The position numbers and the translations under genes were made by a program. 64,000 bases of DNA from Ailurus styani. Its lineage: Eukaryota > Chordata > Mammalia > Carnivora > Ailuridae. The first letter of the stretch is position 1, and each line of letters opens with the position of its first letter. The stretch covers positions 124,929 through 188,928 of the forward strand of contig LNAC01000688.1 of assembly GCA_002007465.1 (NCBI GenBank). Reading direction: 5' to 3'. A model generated the notes under the pieces. The model saw nothing but the letters and a program-made list of their open reading frames with translations. It was not told where the DNA came from and made no database searches. Below are positions 11,390 to 23,289 of the stretch, in pieces.

Positions 11390-11704
11390 CAGAGCAGACT
11401 TTTAAAAATTCTGATTTTGTGCTCTGCTGTTTTATCACTTGCTGGGAGTTAACGGACAGAGGCTCCCACCCCACCATGATCTATCTTCCTGTATATCGAC
11501 TCAGATTCACTTCTCCACACATCCTAACTTCCTGAAAGTGGTCACTTTCTATTCATAGAGCTGCTGCTATTCTTTTCTTCATTCTCCTGTTGAGTTTGTA
11601 GGTGTTCAGAATGGTTTGATAACTATCTAGCTGAATTCCTGGGACCAGAAGAAATTTAGATCTACTCCTCCAACATATTGCTCCCAGCCTAATCCATTAG
11701 AATT

Positions 11705-13690
11705 CTAATTAGGCATCATCTCGTCTTCCACTGACCCTTTCAGCCAGACGGATTTGGGAATGTCTCACCTACTGTGCTAAAACCCCATTTACCTCTATTA
11801 CACAACCAGTCAAATACTATCATACCTATTTTTTCTCCATAAGTACAAAGGACATTCACTAAAAGATAATTTTTGGGAAAAAAAAGTGGCATAATCCTAA
11901 CTGATACATACATGCTTAACTATATATATCTTCACACACATACAGAAACATACATAGGTTGAAAGAAAATTTTCCTGATATTCTGAGAATATTGTCTGAA
12001 TGGTGATTGTGATTTTTCCTGCCTTATCCTTTCCTGTATTTTCTAAGTGTGACCCCATGGTTTTTAATATTTTATTTTCTTCAGATAATTTGGAGGACCT
12101 GGAGTCTAAGCCTTGGAACATTCATGTGTGTCTACACTTGATTGGTCTACCTCGGAAGTGTACTACTGTCAAGGGGAGACAAATCAAGGTTCACAGAGGA
12201 TCCTCATATGCATGGAGCATGGCCATGAGAAGTCTGACGTGTTTTTGGTTAATAAGCCAAAATCGCTCTGGCAGCCACCAGAGCAACTTCAGCCCATAGC
12301 AAAGAATTTCCTCATGCCACTTTGCCAGCATATCTGAGTTAACAGTGGTGAAAATTCCCTAACACAACTTTTATGACTAAGTGAATCCTGAGTCCAAATA
12401 CCATGGTTCTATATCCCTGCTATCCATCATGGAAAATGACCCAGGAGACATTTCTATGACACTGCCTTGTTCATCATTCTTAACATCATGAATCTTTGAC
12501 TGGTGACTCCATTTCATGTCTTTAATACCACTGCCCACATCCCCAAAAGACAAAAAAAAAAAAATATTACGTGTCTCATCCTGAGAATCTCAATCAAAGC
12601 TTACTTGTTCTTACTTTATACAGTATTTAATCAAGTTTCTAAATCTAAGGATACTCTGTAAGTTGTATTTTGGAAAAAAAAATAAAAGAGAGAAGTTTAG
12701 GCATTTTATAGGTAAGTGATAGTCATCGCCCATCCCAGCATCTTCAGTCTTGGGTATTTTGGTGCAGTATATGGCCCTTCCCCCTCTCTGTGACCCATGA
12801 TGGTCTGCAGGGGTTCTTGCAAAACATTATCACAGTCTTCTCACCATACCTTTGTGGCATGACGCATCACTATACCTAAACTTCTATCTAAATTTTTGTG
12901 GTTTTAATTTCTTAAACTCTGTGGGTCTTTGATGTCTGAATCATCTTTCAGGTCAGACCAAAATAGAACCATTAAATTCTGTTAAGTTCTAGCATCTTTA
13001 TGCTATGACTTTAACTTTATATTTTCAACCAGATGGCCTTCTTTATATCTTATTTCTATCCTGTTATCCTGGGTGTCATTCCAATTCTTTCTGACCAGCT
13101 CTTCAAATGGATGCTTCCCAAGGACTGTATGTTTAGAGTTCAATTCAATACACCTCTGAGTACTCTTCAGTTCTTCCTCACCCTTCTGCTCCACATTCTG
13201 AGACCTTGCAAAGTTCCTCCTCGCTAGCAGCCAGGTTCCTTGAAACGGGATTCCAGAGTTCCACTTGTTGGAGAGTAGATTAAGGAAATCAGTCATCAAG
13301 CCATCATATGGTGTTGACCATATTTTCTGGTTTTCGCAGTTGTCATTTTTGGAATATATGATCATCAGCACTTCCTGTGTGAAAAATCTCATTTGTAACC
13401 TGTGATGAAGAAAGCAAAAACAAATGAAGAAAGAGACAAAACAAAAGGAAAAATCAAAAAACCTGCAAGAAGCTTATATTCTAAAGGGGGAAAAGCAAAA
13501 ATCACAACTCTAAATAATAAGTAGACAACATAGAAAAAGCACCAACTTAGAATAGAGTTCAGATAAAAGGGGCCAAATTATTTGTTAAAAATAAATTAAT
13601 ATTTTTAAGAAATCATTCCATAAAATACTTTTCAGTACTAAAAGAATTAACTCTGACTAGAACCTTCACTTAGATGGAACTGTAGTTGAC
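11705..13690. other. Unrecognised non-repetitive DNA
   Basis: I see no convincing gene or repeat. It holds two overlapping plus-strand frames of 99 and 74 codons at 12000-12337 and one minus-strand frame of 129 codons at 13003-13392. None has a recognisable domain. A short A run lies at 12550-12563. Confidence 0.5.
13003..13392 (-). other. Unexplained 129-codon open frame
   Basis: The longest non-repeat open frame in the window. It is lysine-, asparagine- and glutamate-rich, with no signal peptide, membrane segment or motif I recognise, and no clear acceptor or donor site bounding it. Chance openness in AT-rich DNA is the leading explanation; a decayed retrocopy is the alternative. Confidence 0.15.
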
Positions 13691-14235
13691 TGATGGCAGA
13701 TCCTGCTCCACAAAACTCCTTTATGGTTCTCCTAGAACCAGCATGAGGTCCAACCCTCTGTCATGGCTTGATGAAGGTCGACCAACATCTGACCCTACCT
13801 CCATTTCTGTTTTCATCTCTCCTTTCTTGCCTTCCTTAGACTGTGTGTTTAACACAAGATGAGCCATTACACCTCACCAAGTGTATCACTCTCTAAACAC
13901 ATGATTCTTTGTGTTCTGAATGCTGTTCCCTGGCCCTGCTTTGTATTCTTGTTCTTTTAAACTCAGCTCAGGCATACCTAGCAGACAGGAAAACTTCCCT
14001 GTGCATTCCTGCCGGATATGTCAAATGTCCACCTTTATGCTCCTGATCTCCCTTTGTCCATCTCTGCTGTTAACTTTTTTTGTTTTTTATCTCTGTTGCT
14101 AACTTAATCACTAATATTATAACTGTTGTTTACGTCTCTGTCTCCCCCATCAGAGCAGGATCTTGAGGATATACTTACATTTCCCCTCCATGTTCCTTAA
14201 CAGAGACTAATTAAATGTCTGACAGGGTAAAGCAC
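13690..14235 (+). mobile_element. L2 (LINE2) fragment
   Basis: Pyrimidine-rich wording follows the L2 3' part: 'TGAATGCTGTTCCCTGGCCC', 'AACTCAGCTCAGGCAT', then near 14145 'CCCCCATCAGAGCAGGATCTTGAGGA', matching the L2 end pattern of 'actagaatgtaagctccatgagggcag'. Very diverged. The 60-codon frame inside it is a by-product. Confidence 0.55.
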
Positions 14236-14290
14236 TTAGACTTCGTTTTATCTATTGTGGAAATGCATACATGCATACATATGTGTTTAT

Positions 14291-14342
14291 GCTTGTGTGC
14301 GCACATGTGCGTGTGTGTGCACGCACACACACACACACACAC
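14291..14342 (+). repeat. Alternating TG / CA repeat (Z-DNA-prone)
   Basis: A (TG)n run passes through GCGCACATGTGCGTG and GTGCACGCAC into (CA)n, making a purine-pyrimidine alternating block of about 50 bases with short inverted symmetry around 14320. Confidence 0.85.
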
Positions 14343-15570
14343 ATTATAATTAACAATCCCAGAGTGGGGTGAAGGATTTATAATCAAATAAAATGCTTAT
14401 GTGATGTTCTTACACCAAAGCTTTTCTTCCCCCCCCACCCCTGCCCTAAGAGAAATCTCACCGCTGTATGTCTTAATTTTAAACTCACTAGCCCAGTGCC
14501 TTTTCTTCATCTCTTTTGTGCAAATTGCCAGTCTGGAAAGAATGCTGAAGAATGGCACCGAGCACAAATGAACGATGCTTGTGCAGAAGAGCCACTGCAG
14601 TTTAAAATGCATCTTAAATGGCAGGGCTGTGATGGATTCACTTCTCCTGCTTGTCCTTGAGAACCAGCAGGGGCACCCGTGTTGGGTAATAATTGCTCTG
14701 CCTTGCTTGAAGGCATAGCACTTGGTTTATAGGACATTGATTCATTTGGATCTTGTGTCTATTCCAGCCCCAGGGCATTCCCCACTGTTGAAATTGACAC
14801 AGAACAGGAAGAGATAAATGTGTAAAGCCTGGGGCTTTGGGGAGCCCCGAGGCTGATATTGATGAGGCAGTAGATATGGCATTTGCTTCTTGTGGCTCTT
14901 TTCCATCATAGGGAAGGCAGAATAAGTCCTTACTAGGAGAGAAGCCACTCTTACCATCAACACATTGGAAACCATCTTTGCATCACTTCAAAAGGAAAGA
15001 GACACATGAGGGAGCATCCAAAATTAACAGATGGGGACTAGACATAAAATCAGCCACAGAGAACATGCTTTCTTGACTCTTTGAGCTCAGTGTCCCTTCA
15101 ACATACAGAAGTTCAGCCAGTTTACTTTTTAACTCTGTGTAACCCTAACTCTTGACTACAATCCATTTTAAGTTCAATGAGAATTAGAACCAAGATATCC
15201 CCTCTTCCCATGCCAAACAATCATGGGATAAAGAATATTTTTCCCACTTCTGTGTTAATCAATACCTTAGTTCATTCTTTAAGGCTAACAGCTTTCTTAT
15301 TAATACTTACTTTGACACCTTTCCTTGTGCCCAGAAATCCAAAGCTGTTATCTAACTGCTCAGTCCCAATCACTTCCCAGTTTTGCAACTCTTATTAAAA
15401 GCCTATTTTCCTATTTCCCCCTGACTTATCTCTTGGACATGAGAGAAGACATTGAGAAAGTGATGTTCTCTCTTAGGGATATAAGTCTAATTATCTTTGT
15501 TTGGCTGTGAGGAGTCGAGGAGCCAACATTAGCAATGTTAGTCTCTAAACTAAAACTTTTTTTTTTTTTG
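14343..15570. other. Unrecognised DNA
   Basis: No gene or repeat that I can defend. A C-run (14429-14438) and several overlapping short frames are present, none with splice sites or motifs. Confidence 0.45.
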
Positions 15571-16110
15571 AGTATGTTTTTATGTTTCACTTATCGCAAT
15601 TCCCTGGCACAACAAAGAACAAACTTGCCCCTTCAAATCCTGTATGTGTCACTATAATACACACTTTCCCTTCCCTTGGGATCTCTCCAGATGTCGCTTT
15701 TTTACCTGTCCTTCTGACTCCTCTTTCTGCTCAGATCTGCCCCCTGCCGTCTTGTTCAAGATGCTTCCTTGCACCTTCCCATCTTAGGCAAATCTTCACA
15801 CGCTTTTCCCTCATTGCTGAAACTCATTCTGTAGTTATCTATCTTCTCCCTGTCTTTCAGTCTGTCTCTCTCTTTCCTCTGGCCTCTGATCAGAATGCTC
15901 TATGCCTCAGTCAAACAAGCTATGGTCTTCCTGTTGTACACACTCTGGGCTAACGTGGCACCATGTCTTCCCCCCATGCTGCTCCTGGCCTACAGATTAC
16001 TTCACTCTATCCTGAGCCCTTGTGTGTCAGAACTCTACCTGGATTTCTTCCCAGGTACCATCTGATAGAAACATGGAAATCTTAACTTTTACTTCTTAAA
16101 AGTTAGATTT
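15570..16110 (+). mobile_element. L2-like fragment
   Basis: A long pyrimidine-rich stretch with 'TCATTGCTGAAACTCATTCT', 'CTCTGGCCTCTGATCAGAAT' and 'GGATTTCTTCCCAGGTACC' resembles the L2 3' half. The 123-codon frame at 15582-15953 is rich in Leu, Ser and Pro because of this pyrimidine bias and is not a gene. Confidence 0.45.
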
Positions 16111-18173
16111 CATCACTTTTTACTCCCCACTATTTATACATTTATCCTCTTGGTGGGGGAGGGTATAGAATGTAAAGCCACATACAAATAAAGCCTGTGG
16201 TGTGAAGTTCCAGTTAGTTTGCTCCCTTTGGGGTGGAGAGAGGGTCAAGAGTTGAGTTTTGAGGGGTTAGTTCAATAGATCTAGATGGTTCTGAGTAGTT
16301 ACTCTTGCGGTACCTGCCAATGAATTGGCAGGCTGATGGACATAAATGGAATGGTCTTATTTCCTGACTTGCTCTACTTAGTGATTATTGTTTCCTTATG
16401 GAAAGCCACAGCTAAGAGGGGAAGCCTATGAAATGCTTGAAGTGTGGAAAGTATCACATTTTCAACACAGAGGGCTCCTCCGGGCTTTTCCTGCTCCCAG
16501 GGAGAGGAACAACTACCAAAATAGGCAGGGCTGGAAGGCGGTGAAATCAACTGTGGTCACACGATTCCTGTTATATACTAAGCATTCTCCATTTCCCTCC
16601 AGTGGGTTGAGGGTAACTCAAAGACAGATCTGTGCTTCTTATTGAAGTTCTAGTAAAGTATGTGTCATGATGCTCAGAACGTGTTTACTAAGTAACAGTA
16701 AATCCCAGGGACTACTTTAGGACACAACACTTGAGAGCACAGACGTCAAGCTTATGTGTTTTTCTTATATTGTCATACAAAATTAACTGCTTCATAAAAG
16801 TTTCCCAATGATGGCAAAGCTAAATATATATATTATAGGAGTTTTAGCCCCATGTGGCTTTTTACTATAACTTACAATCAGGCCGCAACATTTTATAATT
16901 GCTGGAGACGGGTTTTGCATATCAAGACAAAATATAGTTATTCATTAATAATTTATTGGAACAAGTTTCACTCTGATATAATAAATGAATTATTAATTGA
17001 TGCTTTTAAGGAAAATAGTTCTGAACAGAAGTTGCTTTATTTCTCCTTTCTGCTTGGGTTTTAGGTTAGCACAATATTTGCAGAAGGAACAGATGCCACA
17101 AATTTAATTATGTAAACAATTCAGAGTATTACTTTTCAAGATCCACCACGTTATTTCAAAATATATCAAAATCAGCACATCCAGTGACAAAGTAATTTAG
17201 AGGATGTGCTTGAGCCAGGGAAAAAAGGCATCCTTGGCATTTAGAAGAACAAACACATCAGACAAAGATGGTTGGACTGAGCACTAACAGTGGAGGCATT
17301 TTATGTAGAAAGTCTGTCCTTATTTTGTATGAGGACATCTGTTGCTTAATTATTTTTAAAAAATAATTATAGAATCTATCAATGTCTCTAACTTATTAGT
17401 ACTTCATGAATGACATTGTATGTAACCTCCAACAAGAGGAAAATCCTCTCATGTCCCTCACCCCCGTGCCTCCAGCTTCTAGTAGATTCTGGTGTACAGA
17501 AGGCTCTCAATAAGTGTATTAATGATTTAATGATAAACACAGTATGATAGTTATGCTTTAAAAAAGTAGCACTTTTTTTAGCTGGAGAGTGAAGATCCAC
17601 ACTGTTGAAAAGTTCAGTGATGACCTTAAAACATATTTAACTGGTACAAAGGTAACATTGTGTGTCAACTATACTAAAAACAAAGATGGGAAGAAACTTT
17701 CTGTTATAATCCATTGTCAATTAATACAGGGTCTGTTTTTGCTATAGGCACTTTGGCTCACACTAGAGATTAAAAATTGAACGTGACTTAGTGCTCATCC
17801 TTGAGCAGATCTCCATCTAACAGAAAATGAATAAACAATGTGAACTAAAGTACTCAGAGTAACCATATGATTTTCTTTTTAAGCTTCCCAATCCAATCAC
17901 ATGATTACCTTCCTAAAAACATATCTTTGATGTTCTAGTCCCCAGAAAATAAAAGCCACACTCTTTAACAGGAGATAACTTGCCCAACCTTACCTGATCC
18001 TGCCCTGTCCAATGTTAATTACTCCTGTTCTTCTCAAAATCACCCTTAACTCCAATATCATTGACATCTTGGTATTCAGATATATACTCTTCCCTTCCTG
18101 GAAACATATAACCCCCAGTAAACAGAGCATTCCCCAGATCTCTACAACAACTCAGCAACAACTCAGCATCTAT
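16110..18173. other. Mostly unrecognised AT-rich DNA
   Basis: No clear gene. 16850-17060 is rich in TAAT/ATTA words. 17348-17370 is a near-perfect palindrome (TAATTATTTTTAAAAAATAATTA). 17400-17530 weakly resembles an L2 3' end ('CTCTCAATAAGTGTATTAATGA'). Confidence 0.4.
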
Positions 18174-18189
18174 CTAGTTGTTCATTCTT

Positions 18190-18378
18190 TTTTTTCTCTC
18201 TCTCTTTTTTTAAAATTGTATTTATTTGACAGAGAGAGAGAGAGAGAGAGAGGCAGAGAGAGAAAGAGAAGCAGGCTCCCCACTGAACAGGGAGTTTGAT
18301 GTAGCACTGGACCCAGGACCTGGGATCATGACCTGACCCTAAGGTGATGCTTAACTGGTTGAGCCACTCAAGTGCCCC
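18190..18378 (-). mobile_element. Older CAN-SINE
   Basis: GA-rich body with 'GAACAGGGAGTTTGATGTAG' wording and head ending 'CACTCAAGTGCCCC'. Exact duplication CTAGTTGTTCATTCTT at 18174-18189 and 18379-18394. Confidence 0.9.
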
Positions 18379-18394
18379 CTAGTTGTTCATTCTT

Positions 18395-19373
18395 ATTAGC
18401 CTTGTAGACTGCAGAGATATGACTTTTTCCAACAGCCTTCTCTGACAGGAGTGCTACAGATTATATGAGTCCATATTGACACTGCTTGTGTTAAAGGTAT
18501 TTAACACAGCCAATAATTTAGAGTGAGAACAGAGTTGGTGAGTTTGTGCAGCTCAAGTAGAAGTAGAGAAAAGAGAGGAAGAGTTGAAGTGATTAGAGCA
18601 TTGACCAGAGAGCCATCAGTGGAAACAGAAACAGGAAATATGAAGATACTGCTGGTAAGGACTTTGTCTCATGTGGTTGCAGTTAGAATATAGAGAGTAA
18701 AAGACAAAACAAAAACAAAAGCCAAAAACATTATATCACTGGTCCAAAATACTTCTGGCAATAGAAATAGGAAAATTGAGAGTGAGGGACGATGCCATGA
18801 GAAGTTATTAAATTCAGGTAAGGCACACTGTGTTTAAGGTGATGGTAAAACATCTGGGGTGGGGAGGGGACTTGTAGAGCATATAAAATGTGGGTCTTTA
18901 GATTTAGAGAAAGCACAGAGACAGACATGGTGGTTCTGAGGCTTGAAGTTTATCACTCTTAGCAGTTCAGCAAATGTTACTTACTTGTTATGTCTATTCC
19001 CCAACCAAATTGTCAATTCCACAAGATGGGGATGGTCTACATTCTCTGTTGCTATCACTCTAGTGACAGGACCAGTGTCAGAGGCATAGTAGTGGATTAA
19101 CTGGCAATGAAAAAAAAAAAAAAAGTACTCCGTGTAAGAGAACCCTGACATAGCATATAGTGGACAGTATATATTGCTGCTTTAGACATGTTCTCTACCC
19201 TAAAGAAGTTAGTGTCCCAGAGAAAATGAAAGGTATACATAACAAACTCTAGACAGCTAGGCAAAAAGTAGATGGGTCAGAGCTATAGACTTAAGGGCAA
19301 ATGACAGGGAAACTTGCTTCTGGCACTGCAAAGGGTGAAGAGAAAAAAAAACATTATGGAAGAGTTCAAATTT
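18395..19373. other. Unrecognised DNA
   Basis: No gene or repeat recognised apart from an A16 run near 19111-19125. Confidence 0.4.
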
Positions 19374-19388
19374 GTGTGGGTCTTTTAT

Positions 19389-19585
19389 TTTTTTAAGATT
19401 TTATTTATTTATTTGACAGAGAGAGAGAGAGAGAGCACAAGTAGTCAGAGGGGTAGGCAGAGGGAGAGGGAGAAGCAGGATCCCTGCTGAGCAGGGAGAC
19501 ACATGTGGGGCTCAATCCCAGGACCCTGGGTTCATGACCTGAGCCAAAAGCACACATTTAACAAAGTGAGCCACCCAGGCACCCC
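19389..19585 (-). mobile_element. CAN-SINE
   Basis: Body 'CACAAGTAGTCAGAGGGGTAG' with head ending 'CACCCAGGCACCCC'. Approximate duplication TGTGGGTCTTTTA (19376-19388) / GAGTGGTCTTTTA (19588-19600). Confidence 0.88.
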
Positions 19586-19600
19586 TTGAGTGGTCTTTTA

Positions 19601-20338
19601 ATGAAGAAAATGAATTTGGAGAGCTTCCCAAGCTCAAGAAGTATTATAATTTTATAACTTATCTGGCTTTTCCCTCATGTTAGGTTGCAGGTGATACTCT
19701 TTCCAGTTTTCCTAGATAGTTTATACAATGCATTTACATAATAAGCTTTTGTCTGTTTGTTTCAATTTATTTTGTTCTCAGTGGACATAATACTTCATGG
19801 CTTCTTGGTGTAGAAGGAAGGGTGAAGAGGAGGAGAGTGGTATAAACATCCTGGCCTAGATTTAGCATAGACAACTTTTCCACTCATCCTCTTATTTTTA
19901 GGTTTACCTCTTGCTCTTGCCCTGGGACCCTCCAAATACAGCTCCTGGGTTCATTTACTGATGGACGTCCCCTCTGTTGTAGGGCCCTCTGGCCCTTATT
20001 CTGGGTTAAGATTTCTTCCACTTGAATGAATATTCTGCCAGCAGCTGGAAATTTCTCATTTGTTGAAGGTCCAATTCTCTTTCCGATTATATGCTTTTCC
20101 TCCCTCTTCCTTATTATTTCACTAGGAACTCAGGCAAGAGAATACAAAAACACACACATGTACACACACACACAAAACACACACACACATATACATGTGC
20201 ATTAAAAAAAAACCTACCCTGCTCTAATTACATTGTGTAAATTATTATCTAATCACACAATTTTGACTGGACAATTTTAATGATTTAGATTTTAGTTTTT
20301 AAACAATGAAGCGTTCGGAATCCATGCTACAAAATCAA
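19601..20338. other. Unrecognised DNA with a (CA)n run
   Basis: Contains an interrupted CA repeat at 20150-20192; otherwise nothing I can name. Confidence 0.4.
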
Positions 20339-20354
20339 TTATTCTTGGTTTTTA

Positions 20355-20563
20355 TTTTATTTTTATTTTTTTAAAAGATTTTATTTATTTATTTGACACA
20401 GAGATAGAAATCACAAGTAGGCAGAGAGGCAGGCAGAGAGAGAGAGGGGGACGCAGGCTTTCTGCTGAGTGGAGAGCCCGATGCGGGCCTCAATCCCAGG
20501 ACCCTGAGATCATGACCTGAGCCGAAGGCAGAGGCTTTAACCCACTGAGCCACCCAGGTGCCC
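20355..20563 (-). mobile_element. CAN-SINE, young
   Basis: Full-length. Exact duplication TTATTCTTGGTTTTTA at 20339-20354 and 20564-20579. Confidence 0.94.
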
Positions 20564-20579
20564 TTATTCTTGGTTTTTA

Positions 20580-22337
20580 GAGTTCATAATTTGGGGTGTG
20601 TACTAACATTGTATTAATATAAAAATGAATATTCAAATATTGTTTTACTTTAATAAAGTCTGTGAAATATATTAGAATATGGACATATCAGAAGACATTA
20701 ACATTTGCATCCAAATCAAAAACTATTTTCTTTCTTAAAAAACCTGTAGGTAATCAGGGTAATGTTCCAACCAAAATGTGTGTGCATTACAAACATACAT
20801 ACCCATAATTCAGAAGTGTGCTATTTTAAACTCTCAATTTTCCTCCTAATATCCTTGTATTAGAGTAACCAAAGCAAGTGGGTCAGAAAATCTGCTTGTA
20901 TTTTTGCAACAATCATTTACCTCATCTGAATCGTAGTATTATGATTAATTCACTGGAGATGCTGGTATTAGGAGCACTGACTGTCCAGTAATTTCTGAGA
21001 GCACTCTAACCTTATAGTCAGCTTCCTCCAGGTTCTTTTCCTAAAACAGTCCTATGTTCAGGCTAAAGGAGAAGACTAAGGTCTGAGGGAGCAATTCAGC
21101 CTGGAGCTTGTGTCCAGTAGTTAGAAGGAAAATGAAGCAGAATAGGGAGTGTGATCAAAGCTGCTGCAGATGACTGGTTCTGAGGCAGAGAAACCAGAAG
21201 CCTCCCAGAAGTTCATGGGCAGGAAATAGAGCAGGGTCAGAAACCAAGGAGAGAGGTCAGATCAGAAGTAGCTGAAATGGCATTGATTTTTGGCCCAGAC
21301 TGTGCTGTAGAATGTGATGCTCTTCCCTGCAGGCCCACTTCAGATGACTGATACCACCTTAAGGAAGGAAGTGAGGACATGGTGGTATCAGAGGGCAGTG
21401 AAACACTTCCCACGGTGTCATACATGGCATGACCCTACATCTTTGCCTCTAAGCCCAGACAGAAGATGCCCCTTCTGTCCAAGGATCACTTTACCCTTTA
21501 AAATTGCCTGTTTATAATCCATCTTTGTAGCCAAGTTGTGGAATTTGTAATTCCACTGATTTCTCAATCTAGGAACCCACAAATATCCACATGGAGGCAG
21601 GTGGACATCAAGACACGGAGGACCAGAAAATCTACTGTGATATGAAGGCACTAGGAAGAGTTAACCAAGTGAAAGATTAAAGCAATCCATTAAAGAACTT
21701 CAATCAATAGTGATCCAAAGTTCTACTGTTCTCATTATGGACATAAAAGTAAGAGAGATTTAATAGAACTTGGATGATCATGCCTGAATTTTCTGCCTCC
21801 AACAGAAGAGGCAGTAAGACTTTTTTAGTGTTTTCATGTAAACACACAAAGTCAATAGGAATGAATTCAAGGGTTCCACACATCATTAATTGATGTTTCT
21901 GTGAATTTCATCAAGTTCTCCTCTTCTCCCCCACTATGTCCTGAAGTATCAACTCTTTCTAGATTAAATTATGGTGTTCTATAGAATCATACGTAGTATT
22001 CTACAAAATGAAGATAATTTTTGTTTTATCTAGAGAAGAACTTTGTGCCTTTGGAGAAAAGTCATGCCATCACTCCTAAAATAAATATTTTTTCCTCCTG
22101 TTCCATGGAAGATAAAACTAAATGGAGCAAAATAGCTGAGTTTCATACCTGGGAGCTTGGAGACAATAAACTGAGAAGGTGGAGGATGAGAAGGACAGCA
22201 GGTGGAGGCTGCTAGAAATGAGAAATTCCCCAATGTCTACCTAAGGTGTGGAATGATGACCCATGTATGTGAAAAATATAGCACTCTCTTCACTATTTGT
22301 GTGAAAGTGTAGACTTCAGGTAATAAAACTTCATTTA
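20580..22337. other. Unrecognised DNA
   Basis: About 1.75 kb with no gene or repeat I can support. Several 60-77 codon frames on both strands (21237-22233) overlap one another and lack motifs. Confidence 0.4.
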
Positions 22338-22353
22338 AAATGGGTTAAGTTTC

Positions 22354-22563
22354 AGGCGCCTGGGTGTCTCAGTGGGTTAAAGCTTCTGCCGTCAGCTCGG
22401 GTCATGATCTCAGGGTCCTGGAATCGAGGCCTGAGTCTGGCTCCCTGCTCAGTGGGGAGCCTGCTTCCTCCTCTCTATCTGTCTGCCTCTCTGCCTACTT
22501 GTGATCTCTCTCTTTCTCTCTCTCTCTCTCTGTCAAATAAATAAATAAATAAAATCTTTAAAG
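22354..22563 (+). mobile_element. CAN-SINE, young
   Basis: Head AGGCGCCTGGGTGTCTCAG and tail (AAAT)n AAATCTTTAAAG. Exact 16-base duplication AAATGGGTTAAGTTTC at 22338-22353 and 22564-22579. Confidence 0.95.
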
Positions 22564-22579
22564 AAATGGGTTAAGTTTC

Positions 22580-23069
22580 TATATCTTTATATATTTCCAA
22601 ATACTCTGTGTCTAGTTAACAAATTAAATAATTGCTTAGTGAACAAAATGGGTTTCGCTTCCCTTGCTCTGTTGGATTTGAATGCAATATATTTCAATTA
22701 GTCCCTTCAAAATGCCCCCAAAGTTGTTCTTTTGTTTCTTCACTTATTACCAATGATGAACAAAGTAAATGGTAATTTGTTAAAGCCAAAATTCATGAAA
22801 TGTGAACCCTACATACTACTGGGATTCAGGCAGAACATGTATTATTGTTTTTAAGAGCATAATTTGAGTGTAACGTTTGTTTACCCACTAAAACTAGGAT
22901 AAAATGAAGAGCAGCATGTCCTCTAAGTAAAAGTTGGGGAGAGGGTCTGTTCTTCTCTGGAGTGAAGTGGAAAATTTTAGCAAAGTAGTTAGACTTTACT
23001 ATGTTATATTACATTGAGTTGATTTTGAAAGATCCAATCACTTAATTTTCTATTGCTGTTTTATTTTAG
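22580..23069. other. Unrecognised DNA upstream of a candidate exon
   Basis: No repeat recognised. The last 30 bases form a T-rich tract ending TTTTATTTTAG, a plausible splice acceptor, directly before the candidate exon. Confidence 0.4.
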
Positions 23070-23140
23070 GTGAGCCTAAAGAGAAAGTCTTAACAAAGAA
23101 GGATGAAAAACCGAGCTGGTCAAAGTTTGGTCCCATCTAA
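23070..23140 (+). CDS. Possible terminal coding exon of an unknown gene
   Basis: A T-rich tract ending in AG at 23068-23069 is followed by an open frame (phase: two bases then codons from 23072) giving 22 residues, EPKEKVLTKKDEKPSWSKFG then Pro-Ile and a TAA at 23138-23140. The peptide is basic and hydrophilic, like many C-terminal tails. Two AATAAA signals follow within 75 bases, at 23150 and 23208, the second just before a T-rich stretch, which is the layout of a last exon with a short 3'UTR. No upstream exon was found in this window and I do not recognise the protein. A short frame like this arises easily by chance, and a 5'-truncated retrocopy ending in the A-rich stretch at 23225-23241 is another option. 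Confidence 0.25.
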
Positions 23141-23241
23141 GTTCATCTAAATAAAAGGTCACAAAATAACTTCATCCAGAAACTTTAAATACAAAGACAA
23201 ACCCCTAAATAAACTTTTTTTGTATTAAAAAAACAAAAAAA
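23141..23241 (+). other. Possible 3'UTR with two AATAAA signals
   Basis: AATAAA at 23150-23155 and 23208-23213. The latter is followed by a T7 run and then an A-rich stretch (TATTAAAAAAACAAAAAAAC). It supports either transcript end or retrocopy tail for the preceding frame. Confidence 0.25.
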
Positions 23242-23289
23242 CTTCCTTCTAGTAATGATGAGTTATGTTAATAAGAAGTGTCTCTTAGG

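Larger units (their letters stand above)
3585..11690 (-). mobile_element. Near full-length carnivore L1 (LINE-1), inactive
   Basis: An autonomous non-LTR retrotransposon lying head-right. Reading the minus strand gives, in order, a 5' end (GGGAGCAATATGTTGGAGGA, near 11687), a long 5'UTR, ORF1, a spacer of about 80 bases, ORF2, a 3'UTR and an A-rich tail near 3590-3620. A probable target duplication flanks it: ATTCATTAGAATT at 3572-3584 and ATCCATTAGAATT at 11692-11704. Subtracting six nested SINEs (about 1.2 kb) leaves close to 6.9 kb, a full-length size for this family. Both reading frames are broken by frameshifts and stops, and small N gaps fall in it at 4600-4602, 5174-5197, 5955, 6663, 7008 and 7874. 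It has clearly been dead long enough to collect six SINEs. Confidence 0.92.
9571..11690 (-). promoter_or_regulatory. L1 5'UTR / internal promoter region, decayed
   Basis: The roughly 1.7 kb of L1 sequence upstream of ORF1 (after removing two SINEs) includes the moderately GC-rich part at about 10430-11110 and the 5' terminus near 11690. In L1s this carries an internal Pol II promoter. Activity is not shown here, and A-rich slippage (9775-9910, 10290-10380) suggests decay. Two overlapping plus-strand frames (72 and 76 codons, 10709-11010) are by-products of this GC-richer segment. Confidence 0.7.

Noticed and set aside
15582..15953. 123-codon plus-strand frame
   Set aside because: Composition follows the pyrimidine bias of an L2-like fragment; no start context, splice sites or motif.
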